Shown here piece by piece: positions 41,458 to 50,553 of a stretch of 64,000 nt of DNA. The position numbers and the translations under genes are program-made. Origin of the DNA: Bradyrhizobium zhengyangense (lineage in GTDB: Bacteria > Pseudomonadota > Alphaproteobacteria > Rhizobiales > Xanthobacteraceae); the NCBI RefSeq assembly GCF_022012435.1, contig NZ_JAKLUA010000002.1:248001-312000 (forward strand). The letters run 5' to 3'. Positions within the stretch are counted from its first letter, which is position 1; each line of letters starts with the position of its first letter. Below the pieces are notes generated by a model, which did no database searches, had not been told where the DNA came from, and saw only the letters and a list, made by a program, of their open reading frames with translations.

Positions 41458-41576
41458 GTCTGGAGTCCGAATTGCGTCCCGCGGCCCAAAGCGCGCTATC
41501 GTCTGGTACTGCCCTATATAGGGCATGGGGACGCGTTGGCCTATCGGCGATCCGGCCATCCAGCTTCGTCGTGACA

Positions 41577-41978
41577 ATGATTCTAATCGGGCTCGGCGCC
41601 GGCGGCTGCAGCATGTCTCGCACCGACACCAACGCCTACGCCAAGGCTGACGACAGCGACCTCACCGGTTCGATCGCGCGACCGGCGAAGGACGCCGCAC
41701 CGACCGAGACCGACCTTGCCTTTGCCCGCAACGCCGCCTCCGACGTGCTCAGCATCGGCGACAAGGACGCCAGCCAGCACTGGGAGAATCCGGAAACAGG
41801 CGCGCGCGGGTCGGTGACGCCGATCGCGCAATCCTATGCCGCCGAGGATGGCCGCAAATGCCGCGATTTCCTGGCGAGCTACGTCAACGGCACCACCGAA
41901 ACCTGGCTGCAGGGCGCCGGTTGCCAAAGCAGCCGTGGCCGTTGGGAGATTCATACGCTAAAGCCGTGGCGGAGCTAG
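41577..41978 (+). CDS. RT0821/Lpp0805-type surface lipoprotein
   Basis: 133 residues from ATG at 41577, but the true start may be upstream (GTG 41571 or a TTG further back) because the leader [11 protein letters not shown] is short; Cys after GAGG is a plausible lipobox. The mature protein has [17 protein letters not shown], then a conserved C-terminal block [24 protein letters not shown] ([19 protein letters not shown]) and [20 protein letters not shown] with Cys pairs, typical of the small 17-kDa-antigen-like surface proteins of alphaproteobacteria. Divergent from pdxH with promoter overlap. Confidence 0.7.
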   Translation: MILIGLGAGGCSMSRTDTNAYAKADDSDLTGSIARPAKDAAPTETDLAFARNAASDVLSIGDKDASQHWENPETGARGSVTPIAQSYAAEDGRKCRDFLASYVNGTTETWLQGAGCQSSRGRWEIHTLKPWRS

Positions 41979-42088
41979 GAATCAGCCCCATCGACTAGTT
42001 GCAAAAATGCCACTCGCCCCCCACATGAGGCTCAGGTGGGGCGGGGAGCCCTTTGAACATTTCGATTTCCTAAGAGGAGACGTGACGG

Positions 42089-43054
42089 ATGCGCGACCCC
42101 TATGAGGTCTTGGGGGTGCCGCGGAGCGCGACCGCTGCCGCGATCAAGAGCGCCTATCGCAAGCTGGCCAAGAAGCATCATCCTGACAGCAACAAGGATG
42201 ACCCCAAGGCCGCGGAGCGCTTCTCCGAGATCAATTCGGCCAATGAGATCATCGGCGACGAGGACAAGCGCAAGCAGTTCGATCGTGGCGAGATCGACGC
42301 CGAGGGCAGGCCGCGCTTCCAGGGCTTTCCGGGCGGCGGTGGGCCGCGCGGGCGGGCGGGAGCAGGCCCCGGCGGCTTCGAGTACTCGTTCCGTGGCGGC
42401 GCTGGCCCCGGTCAGGGAGCCGGCGCGTTCGAGGACATCCTCAACAGCATGTTCGGCGGCGGGATGCGCGGTGCGCGGCCCGGGGCCGGCGGCGGTGCGC
42501 AGTTCGAATTCGACACCGGCGGGATCGGGCTCGATCTCGACGTCAATGTTGCCATGTCCGTCTCGCTGGAAGAATCGGTCAAAGGCGGCGAGAAGCGCGT
42601 CCGGTTGCCGAACGGCAAGGAGCTCAACGTCAAGATTCCGGCCGGCGTCATCGAGGGCCAGCAGATCCGTCTGCGGGGACAGGGCGAGACCGCGCAAGGC
42701 CATCCACCCGGCGACCTCCTGATCACCATCAGCATCGCAGCCCATCCGTTCTTCAAGATCGATGGCTCCGACCTGAGGGTCGACCTCCCGGTCACGCTCT
42801 ACGAGGCTGTGCTCGGCGGCAAGGTCCGCGTGCCCACGCTCGGCAATGCCGTGGAACTGTCAGTCCCGAAGAACACCTCCAGCGGCCGGACCTTCCGCCT
42901 CAAAGGCAAAGGCCTGCCAAAATCTGGCGGGACCGGGGATCTCTTCGTCACCATCAGGATTATGCTACCGGACGGGAACGACGCCGAGCTTGAAGCATTG
43001 ATGGAAAAGTGGCGGGACCAACACCCCTACAATCCACGTAGCGGGCTTGGTTAG
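42089..43054 (+). CDS. DnaJ-like cochaperone without zinc domain (CbpA type)
   Basis: 321 residues from ATG (GAGGAGAC upstream). J domain at 1-68: [28 protein letters not shown] with the HPD triad, [20 protein letters not shown] Gly/Pro/Phe-rich linker (70-150; [15 protein letters not shown]) follows, then two client-binding barrels ([60 protein letters not shown]). No CxxCxGxG zinc repeats. It stimulates DnaK and recruits clients, as CbpA does. Confidence 0.92.
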   Translation: MRDPYEVLGVPRSATAAAIKSAYRKLAKKHHPDSNKDDPKAAERFSEINSANEIIGDEDKRKQFDRGEIDAEGRPRFQGFPGGGGPRGRAGAGPGGFEYSFRGGAGPGQGAGAFEDILNSMFGGGMRGARPGAGGGAQFEFDTGGIGLDLDVNVAMSVSLEESVKGGEKRVRLPNGKELNVKIPAGVIEGQQIRLRGQGETAQGHPPGDLLITISIAAHPFFKIDGSDLRVDLPVTLYEAVLGGKVRVPTLGNAVELSVPKNTSSGRTFRLKGKGLPKSGGTGDLFVTIRIMLPDGNDAELEALMEKWRDQHPYNPRSGLG

Positions 43055-43372
43055 GGCGAGATCGGAACTGAAGGGGTTCTCCTAAAGGCCTAGCGCATCT
43101 CCGAACGGATGATGCTCATCATACGCGTGAAGCGTGGTAGCGCTTCGCTTACTCGACGTGTCGGCTGTCCGGCGGGGCAGTCGATAAAAAGGTGCGGCCT
43201 CGAGAGGGGGACCAGCGCGGTACCAAAAACCCCAATCGAGGCCGCCCGCGTCGATCGGCGGATCGAACGCTGCTCATTTTCGCGTGAACATCCGGTGCGA
43301 TAATGAGACGCGCCCATGTCTTGATTCCAAATTTTCAATGACGGAATCTGGGCACGGCGTTTGCGCGGTTGT
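43055..43372. other. Non-coding gap (318 bases) between the DnaJ-like and anti-sigma genes
   Basis: Two overlapping open frames (43109-43303 plus, 43090-43338 minus) have no ribosome site, atypical composition and no similarity I can see. ATGATGCTCATCAT at about 43107 is a small palindrome. No terminator or promoter could be called with confidence. Confidence 0.4.
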
Positions 43373-44146
43373 CTAGGTGCCGTTTTTCTCGGCCTGGTCG
43401 TACACGGCCTGCGCCACCTTGGTCAGGCGATCGCGGTCGGTGCCGCCGCCGCTGACGACGTAGCCGACGCCGCGCTCGGCCCAGAACAGCGCCCCATCCT
43501 TGTCCGTCCTGGCGTAGCGCATCTGCGTTGCGCCGGTCTCGGTCTTGGCGGTGTAGATCGTGTAGCGCTCGCCCGAGGCGCCCTCATACATCAGGAAGGA
43601 CGCCGGGCCGTTCGGCCCCGGCAGCAACCGTCCGCCGACGAGTTTTAGCCCGCTCGCCTCCAGATTGGGCGCGAACACGGTCCAGCCGCAGCGCCGGGTC
43701 AGCCAGGCCTGGAGGTGGTCGCGCTCATTGCCGGGCACTTCGACCGGATGGCGGACCTCGACGACATAGAGGCGGTGGGCGTCGAGTGCGTCCTCGGTAA
43801 AGCTCTGGAATGTCGAGGGCGCATTTGCGGCGCCATGTGCCACCCAGCCGGCGGTGCCGCCGGCGACGAAGGCAACCAGCGTGGCGGCGATGGCGCCATA
43901 GAGCCATTGCCGCGGACGGCGTTCCAGCCGCTCGAGCTCCAGCCGGGCCGGCACCGGCTCCTGCGCGACGCCGTCGTAACGGGCGTGCAGCATCTCGGCC
44001 ATGGTCCGCCAGGACTGCACCCGCTCGGCATCGTCGGGATGGGCGGCAAGCCAGGCCTCGACGTCGGCGCGGCGCTCGGGCGGCAACTCGCCATCGACAA
44101 AGGCGTGCAATTCGTCTTCGGTCACTGGAATATTGTGGTCGTTCAT
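43373..44146 (-). CDS. Anti-sigma factor, membrane-anchored
   Basis: 257 residues from ATG at 44144-44146. The N-terminal anti-sigma domain begins MNDHNIPVTEDELHAFVDGE, with LPPERRADVEAWLAAHPDDA: a helical ASD lacking the HxxxCxxC zinc motif. One membrane span at ~105-125 (LYGAIAATLVAFVAGGTAGW). The periplasmic part (~130-255) has HRLYVVEVRHPVEV and FLMYEGASGERYTIY, a possible sensor domain. It sits 106 bases downstream of an ECF sigma factor gene on the same strand, the usual arrangement for a cognate pair. Confidence 0.88.
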   Translation of the reverse strand: MNDHNIPVTEDELHAFVDGELPPERRADVEAWLAAHPDDAERVQSWRTMAEMLHARYDGVAQEPVPARLELERLERRPRQWLYGAIAATLVAFVAGGTAGWVAHGAANAPSTFQSFTEDALDAHRLYVVEVRHPVEVPGNERDHLQAWLTRRCGWTVFAPNLEASGLKLVGGRLLPGPNGPASFLMYEGASGERYTIYTAKTETGATQMRYARTDKDGALFWAERGVGYVVSGGGTDRDRLTKVAQAVYDQAEKNGT

Positions 44147-44252
44147 ATCGGTCGTCTCTGGCTCTGCGGCCCAAAATATCTGACGCGGTTCAACTGCGCT
44201 GCTTCTCTCTCCGTGCAGGGGACTCGGCATGCGCGATGCATTAATCCTGCCA

Positions 44253-44741
44253 TCATTTCACCCGCCTGAGCGCCGGGCGCTCACCCTCCAGCGACGCTTT
44301 GACGTGGGCTCTCGCACGCGCCAGGCGGGACATGACGGTGCCGATCGGCACGCCCTGGATGTCCGCGACCTCTCGGTAGCTCATACCCTCCAGCATCACC
44401 AGCAGCAGCACCGAGCGTTGCTCCTCGACCAGCGTCGAGAGGGCTCGCTCGATGTCGCGTCCCTCGGCCTCCGTCCCGCTGGCATCCGGGTTGTTCTCCG
44501 TCAGCTGCATGAATTGCGGCCGCCTTGCCAGCGAGCGTCGCCGGTTCTTGTTGAGGTTGGTCAGGATCGTGTAGAGCCAGCTCCTGACGTCACCTCCCAG
44601 AAACAACCGCTCCGAGCGCAATGCACGCACCAGCGTGTCCTGCACCAGATCGTCGGCCGCATCCGCATCGCGCGTCAGCGCGCGGGCGTAGCGGCGCAAC
44701 GCGGGGATCATGGCTTCTACACTCTGGCGAAACGCACTCAT
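44253..44741 (-). CDS. ECF-family RNA polymerase sigma factor
   Basis: 162 residues from ATG at 44741 (AAAGACGG upstream). A start at 44789 is excluded if the candidate promoter at 44790-44814 is used, since +1 would fall after it. Region 2: IPALRRYARALTRDADAADD, LVQDTLVRALRS, DVRSWLYTILTNLNKNRRR. Region 4: LVEEQRSVLLLVMLEGMSYR, EVADIQGVPIGTVMSRLARA. Not EcfG by context, because no NepR/PhyR genes are present. It should be held by the adjacent anti-sigma factor until an envelope signal releases it. Confidence 0.92.
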   Translation of the reverse strand: MSAFRQSVEAMIPALRRYARALTRDADAADDLVQDTLVRALRSERLFLGGDVRSWLYTILTNLNKNRRRSLARRPQFMQLTENNPDASGTEAEGRDIERALSTLVEEQRSVLLLVMLEGMSYREVADIQGVPIGTVMSRLARARAHVKASLEGERPALRRVK

Positions 44742-44789
44742 GCCGTCTTTGATGTCCTGCCATTCGGCGCGAGCGCCTATAACAATCAT

Positions 44790-44814
44790 AACACCCGAAC
44801 GGAACGGCTATTCC
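44790..44814 (-). promoter_or_regulatory. Candidate autoregulatory ECF promoter
   Basis: Minus strand: GGAAT (44814-44810), 16 bases, TGTT (44793-44790), with +1 near 44783 and a 40-base leader to the sigma-factor ATG. Many ECF genes carry their own promoter type here. Confidence 0.4.
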
Positions 44815-44912
44815 GGCGCTGGAAACAGCGTTAACGCCGCGTATTAGGACTGTACCGCAGGGGAGGGCTGGTGTACCTCCAGACCTGAACGAGAGCTACA
44901 GGACGTGAGCAA

Positions 44913-45725
44913 ATGGCGCAGAAATCAGGTCTGATGCAGGGTAAGCGCGGGGTCATCCTCGGCGTTGCCAACAACCGCTCGATCGCCTGGGGTATCGCCA
45001 AGGCATGCCAGGCGGCTGGCGCCGAGATCGCGCTCACCTATCAGGGCGATGCGCTGAAGAAGCGCGTCGAGCCGCTGGCTGCCGAGCTCGGCGCGCTCAT
45101 GCTCGGCCATTGCGATGTCACGGATGCTGCGACCATCGACGCGGTGTTCGATGTGCTGAAGGAGAAGTGGGGCAAGATCGATTTCGTCGTGCACGCGATC
45201 GCGTTTGCGGACAAGGACGAGCTCGAGGGCCGCTACGTCGACACCACCGCGGACAATTTCTCCAAGTCGATGTTGATCTCCTGCTACTCGCTGACCGCGA
45301 TTGCGCAGCGCGCCGAGAAGCTGATGACGGACGGCGGCTCGATCATCACGCTGAGCTATTACGGCTCCGAGAAGTGGATGCCGAATTACAACGTCATGGG
45401 CGTTGCGAAAGCAGCGCTGGAGGCGAGCGTACGCTATCTGGCCGCCGATCTCGGCGTGAAGGCGATCCGCGTCAACGCGATCTCGGCCGGTCCGATCAAG
45501 ACGCTGGCATTCGCCGGCATCGCCGATTCACGCCTGCTGCTGAAATACAACGAGGTCAACGCGCCGCTGCGGCGCAACGTCACGATCGAGGAGGTCGGCG
45601 ACAGCGCGGTGTATTTCCTCTCGGACATGTCGCGCGGCGTCACCGGCGAAGTCCATCATGTCGATTCCGGCTATAACGTGCTGGGCATGATGCGGCCTGA
45701 AGCGTCGGACACGTCGAAGGACTGA
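44913..45725 (+). CDS. fabI: Enoyl-[acyl-carrier-protein] reductase (NADH), FabI
   Basis: 270 residues. Begins MAQKSGLMQGKRGVILGVAN with the divergent SDR NAD motif GVANNRSIAWGIA. The FabI active site LSYYGSEKWMPNYNVMGVAK places catalytic Tyr and Lys at the YxxxxxxK spacing specific to enoyl reductases. RVNAISAGPIKTLAFAGIAD is the substrate loop and the triclosan site region. It performs the last reduction of each fatty-acid elongation round. A phosphatase gene follows within 13 bases. Confidence 0.95.
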   Translation: MAQKSGLMQGKRGVILGVANNRSIAWGIAKACQAAGAEIALTYQGDALKKRVEPLAAELGALMLGHCDVTDAATIDAVFDVLKEKWGKIDFVVHAIAFADKDELEGRYVDTTADNFSKSMLISCYSLTAIAQRAEKLMTDGGSIITLSYYGSEKWMPNYNVMGVAKAALEASVRYLAADLGVKAIRVNAISAGPIKTLAFAGIADSRLLLKYNEVNAPLRRNVTIEEVGDSAVYFLSDMSRGVTGEVHHVDSGYNVLGMMRPEASDTSKD

Positions 45726-45737
45726 CCACCGCCAGCA

Positions 45738-46337
45738 ATGCCCGCGCCCACGATCTATTATCTTCGCCACGGCGAGACCGAGTGGAATGCGCTCGGCAGG
45801 CTTCAGGGCACCAAGGACATTCCGCTAAATACGCGCGGCCGCGACCAGGCCGTGCAGGCAGGCCTTATTCTGGCCGATCTCTTCAGGCGCGACGGCCACA
45901 ACAAGGCGACGCTGCCCTATGTGTCGAGCCCGCTCGGCCGTGCCCGCCAGACCATGGAACTCGCGCGCGGCAAGCTCGAATTGCCCGTGACGGACTATGC
46001 ACTCGACGATCGTCTGCGCGAGATCGGCTACGGCGTCTGGGAAGGGCTGACGCTGGCCGAGAGCGAGGCGAGAGATCCCGAGATCTATGCCAGGCGTCTC
46101 GCCGACAAATGGACGGTCGGGCCCGCTGGCGCCGAAACCTATGCCGACGTGCAGGTCCGCGTCCGTGCCTGGTACGACGAGCTCAAGGGCGACACCGTCG
46201 CGGTCGCTCATGGCGGCACCTGCCGCGCCCTGATGGTCTCGCTCGGCCTGGAGACGCCGGCCAGCGCCGCCGATCTCTATATCGAGCAGGGCGCCGTCTA
46301 CGTGTTTCGCGACGGCCGGCTGGAGAAGTGTAGTTAA
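45738..46337 (+). CDS. Histidine phosphatase family protein (phosphoglycerate mutase-like)
   Basis: 199 residues, 12 bases after fabI and probably cotranscribed. RHG motif YYLRHGETEWN (His11 as phospho-acceptor), SSPLGRARQTMELARG with Arg, EIGYGVWEGLTLAESEARDP with the acid donor Glu, and VAVAHGGTCRALM with the second catalytic His. This is the broad phosphatase form (GpmB/CobC-like) rather than a glycolytic mutase. Substrate unknown. Confidence 0.88.
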   Translation: MPAPTIYYLRHGETEWNALGRLQGTKDIPLNTRGRDQAVQAGLILADLFRRDGHNKATLPYVSSPLGRARQTMELARGKLELPVTDYALDDRLREIGYGVWEGLTLAESEARDPEIYARRLADKWTVGPAGAETYADVQVRVRAWYDELKGDTVAVAHGGTCRALMVSLGLETPASAADLYIEQGAVYVFRDGRLEKCS

Positions 46338-46346
46338 GCCAACCCG

Positions 46347-46449
46347 CCGTCATTCCGGGGCGCCCGAAGGGCGAACTCCGGTGCGCCCTTGCGCACCTGA
46401 GAATTTCGAGATTCCGCGTTCTATGCTTTGCATCGCCCCGGAATGACGG
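46347..46449. repeat. Inverted-repeat element with 16-bp perfect ends, CATTCCGGGG family
   Basis: 103 bases: CCGTCATTCCGGGGCG (46347-46362) is the exact reverse complement of CGCCCCGGAATGACGG (46434-46449). Inside are GGTGCGCCCTTGCGCACC and a GAATTTCGAGATTC module, the same modules as at 29828-29905 but inverted. Non-coding; MITE- or REP-like. Confidence 0.82.
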
Positions 46450-46536
46450 AACTAGGGTTGAACCTGATCCTCCTCGGCGCTACGACGTTGACAAACAAAG
46501 TTTATGCAGAACGTCAACGCTAGGCGGCAGCTCGGT

Positions 46537-47625
46537 ATGTCCTTCAACACCTTCGGCCACATGTTCCGCGTCACCACCTTTGGCGAGAGTCACGGAGTGG
46601 CGATCGGCTGCGTGGTCGATGGCTGCCCGCCGATGATCCCGCTCACCGAGGCCGACATCCAGCAGGACCTCGATCGCCGCAAGCCGGGGCAGTCGCGCTT
46701 CACCACCCAGCGCCAGGAGCCGGACCAGGTGAAGATCCTATCGGGCGTGATGGCACATCCCGAGACCGGCGTGCAGGTGACGACGGGTACGCCGATCGGG
46801 CTCCTGATCGAGAACACCGACCAGCGCTCGAAGGACTATTCCGAGATCAAGGACAAGTTTCGCCCCGGCCATGCCGACTTCACCTACGAGGCGAAGTATG
46901 GCCTGCGCGACTATCGTGGCGGCGGCCGCTCTTCCGCGCGCGAGACCGCGATGCGCGTCGCCGCCGGTGCGATCGCGCGAAAGGTGCTGCCCGACGTGAA
47001 GGTGCGTGGCGCACTGGTGCAGATGGGCCCGCACAAGATCGACCGCGAGAAGTGGGACTGGGACGAGATCGCGAACAACCCGTTCTTCTGTCCGGACAAG
47101 GACAAGGCCGCGTTCTTCGAAACCTATCTCGACGGCATCCGCAAGAGCGGCTCCTCGATCGGTGCCGTGCTTGAGATCGTCGCCGAGGGCGTCCCGGCAG
47201 GCCTTGGCGCGCCGATCTACGCCAAGCTCGATTCCGATCTTGCCGGCGCGATGATGACCATCAATGCGGTGAAGGGTGTCGAGATCGGCGCCGGCTTTGG
47301 CGCCGCCGAATTGACCGGCGAAGAGAACGCCGACGAGATGCGCACCGGCAATGACGGCACGCGCTTTTTGTCCAACCACGCGGGCGGGATTCTGGGCGGC
47401 ATCTCCACGGGACAGCCGATCGTGGTGCGCTTCGCGGTGAAGCCGACCTCGTCGATCCTGCAGCCACGCCTCACCGTCGATCGCCAGGGCGCCGACACCG
47501 AGATCATGACCAAGGGCCGCCACGACCCCTGCGTCGGCATCCGCGCCGTCCCGGTTGGCGAGGCCATGATGGCCTGCGTGCTGGCCGACCACTTCCTGCG
47601 CGACCGCGGGCAGGTAGGGCGGTAG
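46537..47625 (+). CDS. aroC: Chorismate synthase
   Basis: 362 residues from ATG at 46537, chosen because the family begins [20 protein letters not shown]. Signatures: [56 protein letters not shown], and the C-terminal [20 protein letters not shown] with the FMN/His contact. It catalyses the last shikimate-pathway step, EPSP to chorismate, with reduced FMN. Preceded by an inverted-repeat element. Confidence 0.96.
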   Translation: MSFNTFGHMFRVTTFGESHGVAIGCVVDGCPPMIPLTEADIQQDLDRRKPGQSRFTTQRQEPDQVKILSGVMAHPETGVQVTTGTPIGLLIENTDQRSKDYSEIKDKFRPGHADFTYEAKYGLRDYRGGGRSSARETAMRVAAGAIARKVLPDVKVRGALVQMGPHKIDREKWDWDEIANNPFFCPDKDKAAFFETYLDGIRKSGSSIGAVLEIVAEGVPAGLGAPIYAKLDSDLAGAMMTINAVKGVEIGAGFGAAELTGEENADEMRTGNDGTRFLSNHAGGILGGISTGQPIVVRFAVKPTSSILQPRLTVDRQGADTEIMTKGRHDPCVGIRAVPVGEAMMACVLADHFLRDRGQVGR

Positions 47626-47708
47626 AATCCCAGCTTGAAGCTTTTGGGCCGCGGTATCAGTCCACCGCGCAGCTTGACGATTCCACAACTTCGTCGGCTA
47701 GTGTGGGC

Positions 47709-48899
47709 ATGGAAAGCTCCGACCTCCAGCGCATCATCAATTGGCTGATCGACGGTGCCCGGTCGTCGCGCGGGTCGGCCGAGATGATCTCGGACGCCTG
47801 CGAGCAACTGGTTGCGGCCGGCCTGCCATTGTGGCGGTTCGGCGTCTTCATCCGCACCCTGCATCCCGAGATCTACGGCCGCAATTTCATCTGGCGGCAG
47901 GGCGAGGAAGTCGAGATCGGCACTGTCGATTTCGAGATTCTCGCCACGCCCGAATTTGCGCGGAGCCCGCTTCGGATCGTGTTCGAAGAAGGGCTGGAGG
48001 TGAGGGGACGCATGGATGACCCCGACAGCAAACGCTTTCCGTTCCTGGACGACATGCGTGCCGAGGGCGTCACCGACTACATCGCGACGCCGATGCGATT
48101 TCTCGATGGTTCGATCCATGCCATCAGCTGGACCACGCGGCATCCCGGCGGTTTCAGCGAAGACGACATCGCGACGATCCGCTCCATCGTCGCGCCGCTC
48201 GCGCGCGTCAGCGAGATCGTCACCCTGCGTCGTACCGCTGTGACGTTGCTCGACACCTATGTGGGAAATCGCGCCGGCGAGCGCATCCTCGGCGGCCAGA
48301 TTCGCCGAGGCCACAACGACACCATGCAGGCCGCGATTTGGCTGTCGGACTTGCGCGGCTTCACCGCGCTATCCGACCGGCTGCCGGCCGAGACGGTCGT
48401 CGATATCCTGAACCGCTATTTCGACTGCCAGGTCACGGCGATCCGCGGCCATGGCGGCGAAGTTCTGAAATTCATGGGCGACGGCCTGCTCGCGGTGTTT
48501 CCGATCGACGAATATGTCGGCGATGCCAACCATGTCTGCGCGCGTACGCTGGAAGCGGCGCGCGAAGCCCGCGCCAGCGTCGAGGCGTTGGGGCATCCGG
48601 TCGGCGATGTCGTCGAACGCTTTCGTTTCGGCGTCGCCCTGCATGTCGGCAACATCCTCTACGGCAATATCGGTGGCGGCAACCGGCTCGACTTCACCTG
48701 CATCGGCCCTGCCATCAATCTCGCAGCGCGGCTGGAGAAGATCGCCGGCCGCCTCGGGCGGACCGTCGTGGTGTCCGAGGGCTTTGCCAAAGTCTGCCAG
48801 CATGACTGGCGCAATCTCGGCGAGTTTCCGATCGCCGGGTTCTCCAAGGCGCAGCGCGTGTACGGGCTCACCGAGGAAACGCCGGTGGTGATGGCGTAG
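47709..48899 (+). CDS. Class III adenylate/guanylate cyclase
   Basis: 396 residues from ATG at 47709. The N-terminal ~190 residues are a sensor-like region (WLIDGARSSRGSAEMISDAC ... TRHPGGFSEDDIATIRSIVA), possibly GAF-like. The cyclase homology domain is at ~200-390: WLSDLRGFTALSDRLP with the first metal Asp, GEVLKFMGDGLLAVFP with the second, GNIGGGNRLDFTCIG with the Thr base-specifying position, and INLAARLEKI with catalytic Asn/Arg. The common GD after CIG is GP here, as in related rhizobial cyclases. Probably adenylate cyclase; soluble. Confidence 0.88.
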   Translation: MESSDLQRIINWLIDGARSSRGSAEMISDACEQLVAAGLPLWRFGVFIRTLHPEIYGRNFIWRQGEEVEIGTVDFEILATPEFARSPLRIVFEEGLEVRGRMDDPDSKRFPFLDDMRAEGVTDYIATPMRFLDGSIHAISWTTRHPGGFSEDDIATIRSIVAPLARVSEIVTLRRTAVTLLDTYVGNRAGERILGGQIRRGHNDTMQAAIWLSDLRGFTALSDRLPAETVVDILNRYFDCQVTAIRGHGGEVLKFMGDGLLAVFPIDEYVGDANHVCARTLEAAREARASVEALGHPVGDVVERFRFGVALHVGNILYGNIGGGNRLDFTCIGPAINLAARLEKIAGRLGRTVVVSEGFAKVCQHDWRNLGEFPIAGFSKAQRVYGLTEETPVVMA

Positions 48900-48917
48900 C
48901 GTGCGCGAGGCTCGCTT

Positions 48918-49418
48918 ATGACCGTGGAATTCCGCCAGATCGAAATCGCTGATACCGACGCCTTTCGCGCTGCCGTCGATACCGTGGCCCACGAACGCAA
49001 ATACATTGCGCTGACGGAAGCGCCGCCGGTCGAGCAGGTTCGCGCTTTCGTTGCGCGCAATGTCGAGCGCGGTTATCCGCAGATCGTCGCCATCGCCGAC
49101 GGCGCCGTGGTCGGATGGTGCAACGTGCCGCCGGCCAGCCGCGCCGTTTCGGCGCATGTCGGTGATCTCTTCATGGGGCTTGTTCCGGATTTCAGGGGCA
49201 AAGGTTTTGGCGAGCGGCTGTTGCGGCGAGCGATTCAAGCTGCAGATGTGTTCGGCTTCCGTCGCATCGAGCTCGGCGTGTTCGCGACCAACACCGCCGC
49301 GGCCTCGCTTTATCGCAAGGTTGGCTTTGTCGAGGAGGGCACCAAGCAGATGGCGATCTTCCTCGACGGCATCTATCACGACGAGATCGTCATGGCGCGT
49401 CTCAAGGGCTCGCCTTAA
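48918..49418 (+). CDS. GNAT-family N-acetyltransferase
   Basis: 166 residues, 18 bases after the cyclase gene. GNAT fold with VGDLFMGLVPDFRGKGFGER as motif A (R-G-K-G-F-G pyrophosphate loop) and GVFATNTAAASLYRKVGFVE as motif B. Ends in IYHDEIVMARLK, typical of the RimJ/YhhY-like groups. Acceptor unknown. Convergent with clpS. Confidence 0.86.
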   Translation: MTVEFRQIEIADTDAFRAAVDTVAHERKYIALTEAPPVEQVRAFVARNVERGYPQIVAIADGAVVGWCNVPPASRAVSAHVGDLFMGLVPDFRGKGFGERLLRRAIQAADVFGFRRIELGVFATNTAAASLYRKVGFVEEGTKQMAIFLDGIYHDEIVMARLKGSP

Positions 49419-49427
49419 AGCGCTGGC

Positions 49428-49733
49428 CTATTCCTCCGGCTCCGTCGTGAACAGCAGCGGATAACCCTTGGCGCGGCCGGCGTCGGTGGCGCGGGTGGCC
49501 TTGGTTTCGGCGACGTCCTTGGTGAACACGGCGACGACGCAGGCGCCGAGCTTGTGCGCGGTGATCATGACCTTGTAAGCCTGATCCTCGGTCATCCGGA
49601 ATTCCGCCTTGAGCACCATGGTGACGAATTCACGCGGCGTAAAGTCGTCGTTGATCAGGATGACCTTGTGCAGCTTCGGCCGCTCGACCTTGGTCTTCGT
49701 CCTGGTTTTCGGCGTCGTAACAGTGTCGTTCAT
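49428..49733 (-). CDS. clpS: ATP-dependent Clp protease adapter ClpS
   Basis: 101 residues. Core ClpS motif: HKVILINDDFTPREFVTMVL for N-degron side-chain binding, KAEFRMTEDQAYKVMITAHK, and GACVVAVFTKDVAETKATRA with the Met/Val pocket edge. The N-terminal ~20 residues are a flexible Thr/Lys-rich tail, needed for ClpA delivery in known ClpS. It hands N-end-rule substrates to ClpAP; clpA itself is not in the window. Confidence 0.95.
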   Translation of the reverse strand: MNDTVTTPKTRTKTKVERPKLHKVILINDDFTPREFVTMVLKAEFRMTEDQAYKVMITAHKLGACVVAVFTKDVAETKATRATDAGRAKGYPLLFTTEPEE

Positions 49734-49777
49734 TCCGCCTCCTGGACACGGCGGGCTCGGGTTCCCGGCCGGAGCGA

Positions 49778-50119
49778 TCAGCTCGCGGTCTTCGCACCAT
49801 ATTGCAGGACCTGCACCTTCTCCAAGGTGATCAGGCCGCTCGACATCATGCCATCCAGGATGGGCAGGAATGCGTTGATGTTGTCTTCGCTGTCGACGAT
49901 CTCGATCAACAGCGGCAGGTCTTCCGACAACCGCAGGATTTTCGACGTGTGCAGCCGGCTCGACTTGCCGAAGCCCATCGGGCCGCGCAGCACGGTGGCG
50001 CCGGCGAGATGGCGCTCGCGCGCCGTCATCACGATCGCTTCATAGAGCGGCTTGCCGTCGTAATGGTCGCTCTCGCCAATGAAGATCCGCAGCGAAACAG
50101 CCTGATTGGGGATTTGCAT
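49778..50119 (-). CDS. DUF190 (PII-like) protein of the fluoride operon
   Basis: 113 residues, three bases after the crcB stop. DUF190 pattern: SLRIFIGESDHYDGKPLYEA, MTARERHLAGATVLRGPMGF, LRLSEDLPLLIEIVDSEDNI, GLITLEKVQVLQYG. DUF190 structures have a PII-like trimeric ferredoxin fold, so a regulatory, effector-binding role is likely. Being last in an operon with two CrcB subunits, it may gate or monitor the fluoride channel; that role is inferred from context. Confidence 0.85.
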   Translation of the reverse strand: MQIPNQAVSLRIFIGESDHYDGKPLYEAIVMTARERHLAGATVLRGPMGFGKSSRLHTSKILRLSEDLPLLIEIVDSEDNINAFLPILDGMMSSGLITLEKVQVLQYGAKTAS

Positions 50120-50121
50120 GG

Positions 50122-50547
50122 TCAGCTCCTCGTCAAGCGGTTGTAGCGGCTCGCCATCATATGCCCTGCCCATACCGACACCAGCCAGCAGACGAGCGAC
50201 GCCGCGACATAGGCGATGGCGGTATATTTCATGCCGCCGTGGAACAGGCGGAAGGTCTCGAGGCTGAAGGTCGAGAAAGTTGTATAGCCGCCACAGAATC
50301 CGGTCATCACGAACTGCCGGTGCTCGGGCCGCGCCAGCATGCGGCCGTCGGGGCCGGTCAGCGTCGCATAGAAGCCGATGATCAGCGAGCCCATGGCGTT
50401 GATGAACAACGTCGCGAAGGGAAAGCCCGGGCCGGTATCGAGGGCGAGCCCGACCAGATAACGGGTCAGCCCGCCGACGATGCTGCCGGCAGAGACCCAG
50501 GCATAGAGGATTGCGGTACGCCAGCGGTCGGCGGAGGAAGCCTTCAT
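50122..50547 (-). CDS. crcB: CrcB/Fluc fluoride channel subunit (first paralogue)
   Basis: 141 residues, four membrane helices. Fluc signatures: GSIVGGLTRYLVGLAL, FATLFINAMGSLIIGFYATL with the pore Asn, FVMTGFCGGYTTFSTFSLET with the T-F-S-T-F-S polar track and the Gly-Gly break around the central Na+ site. Works as an antiparallel dimer that passively exports F-. Being next to a divergent paralogue (50554-50943) it probably forms a heterodimer, as known for paired Fluc genes. Confidence 0.94.
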   Translation of the reverse strand: MKASSADRWRTAILYAWVSAGSIVGGLTRYLVGLALDTGPGFPFATLFINAMGSLIIGFYATLTGPDGRMLARPEHRQFVMTGFCGGYTTFSTFSLETFRLFHGGMKYTAIAYVAASLVCWLVSVWAGHMMASRYNRLTRS

Positions 50548-50553
50548 CTGCCT

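Noticed and set aside
41415..41576. Long N-terminal form of the surface lipoprotein
   Set aside because: Adds a Cys/Ser/Arg-rich segment that is antisense to pdxH, without a ribosome site; the exact start stays uncertain.
43090..43338. Two open frames in the 318-base gap before the anti-sigma gene
   Set aside because: No ribosome site, unusual composition and no recognisable domain; they overlap on opposite strands.
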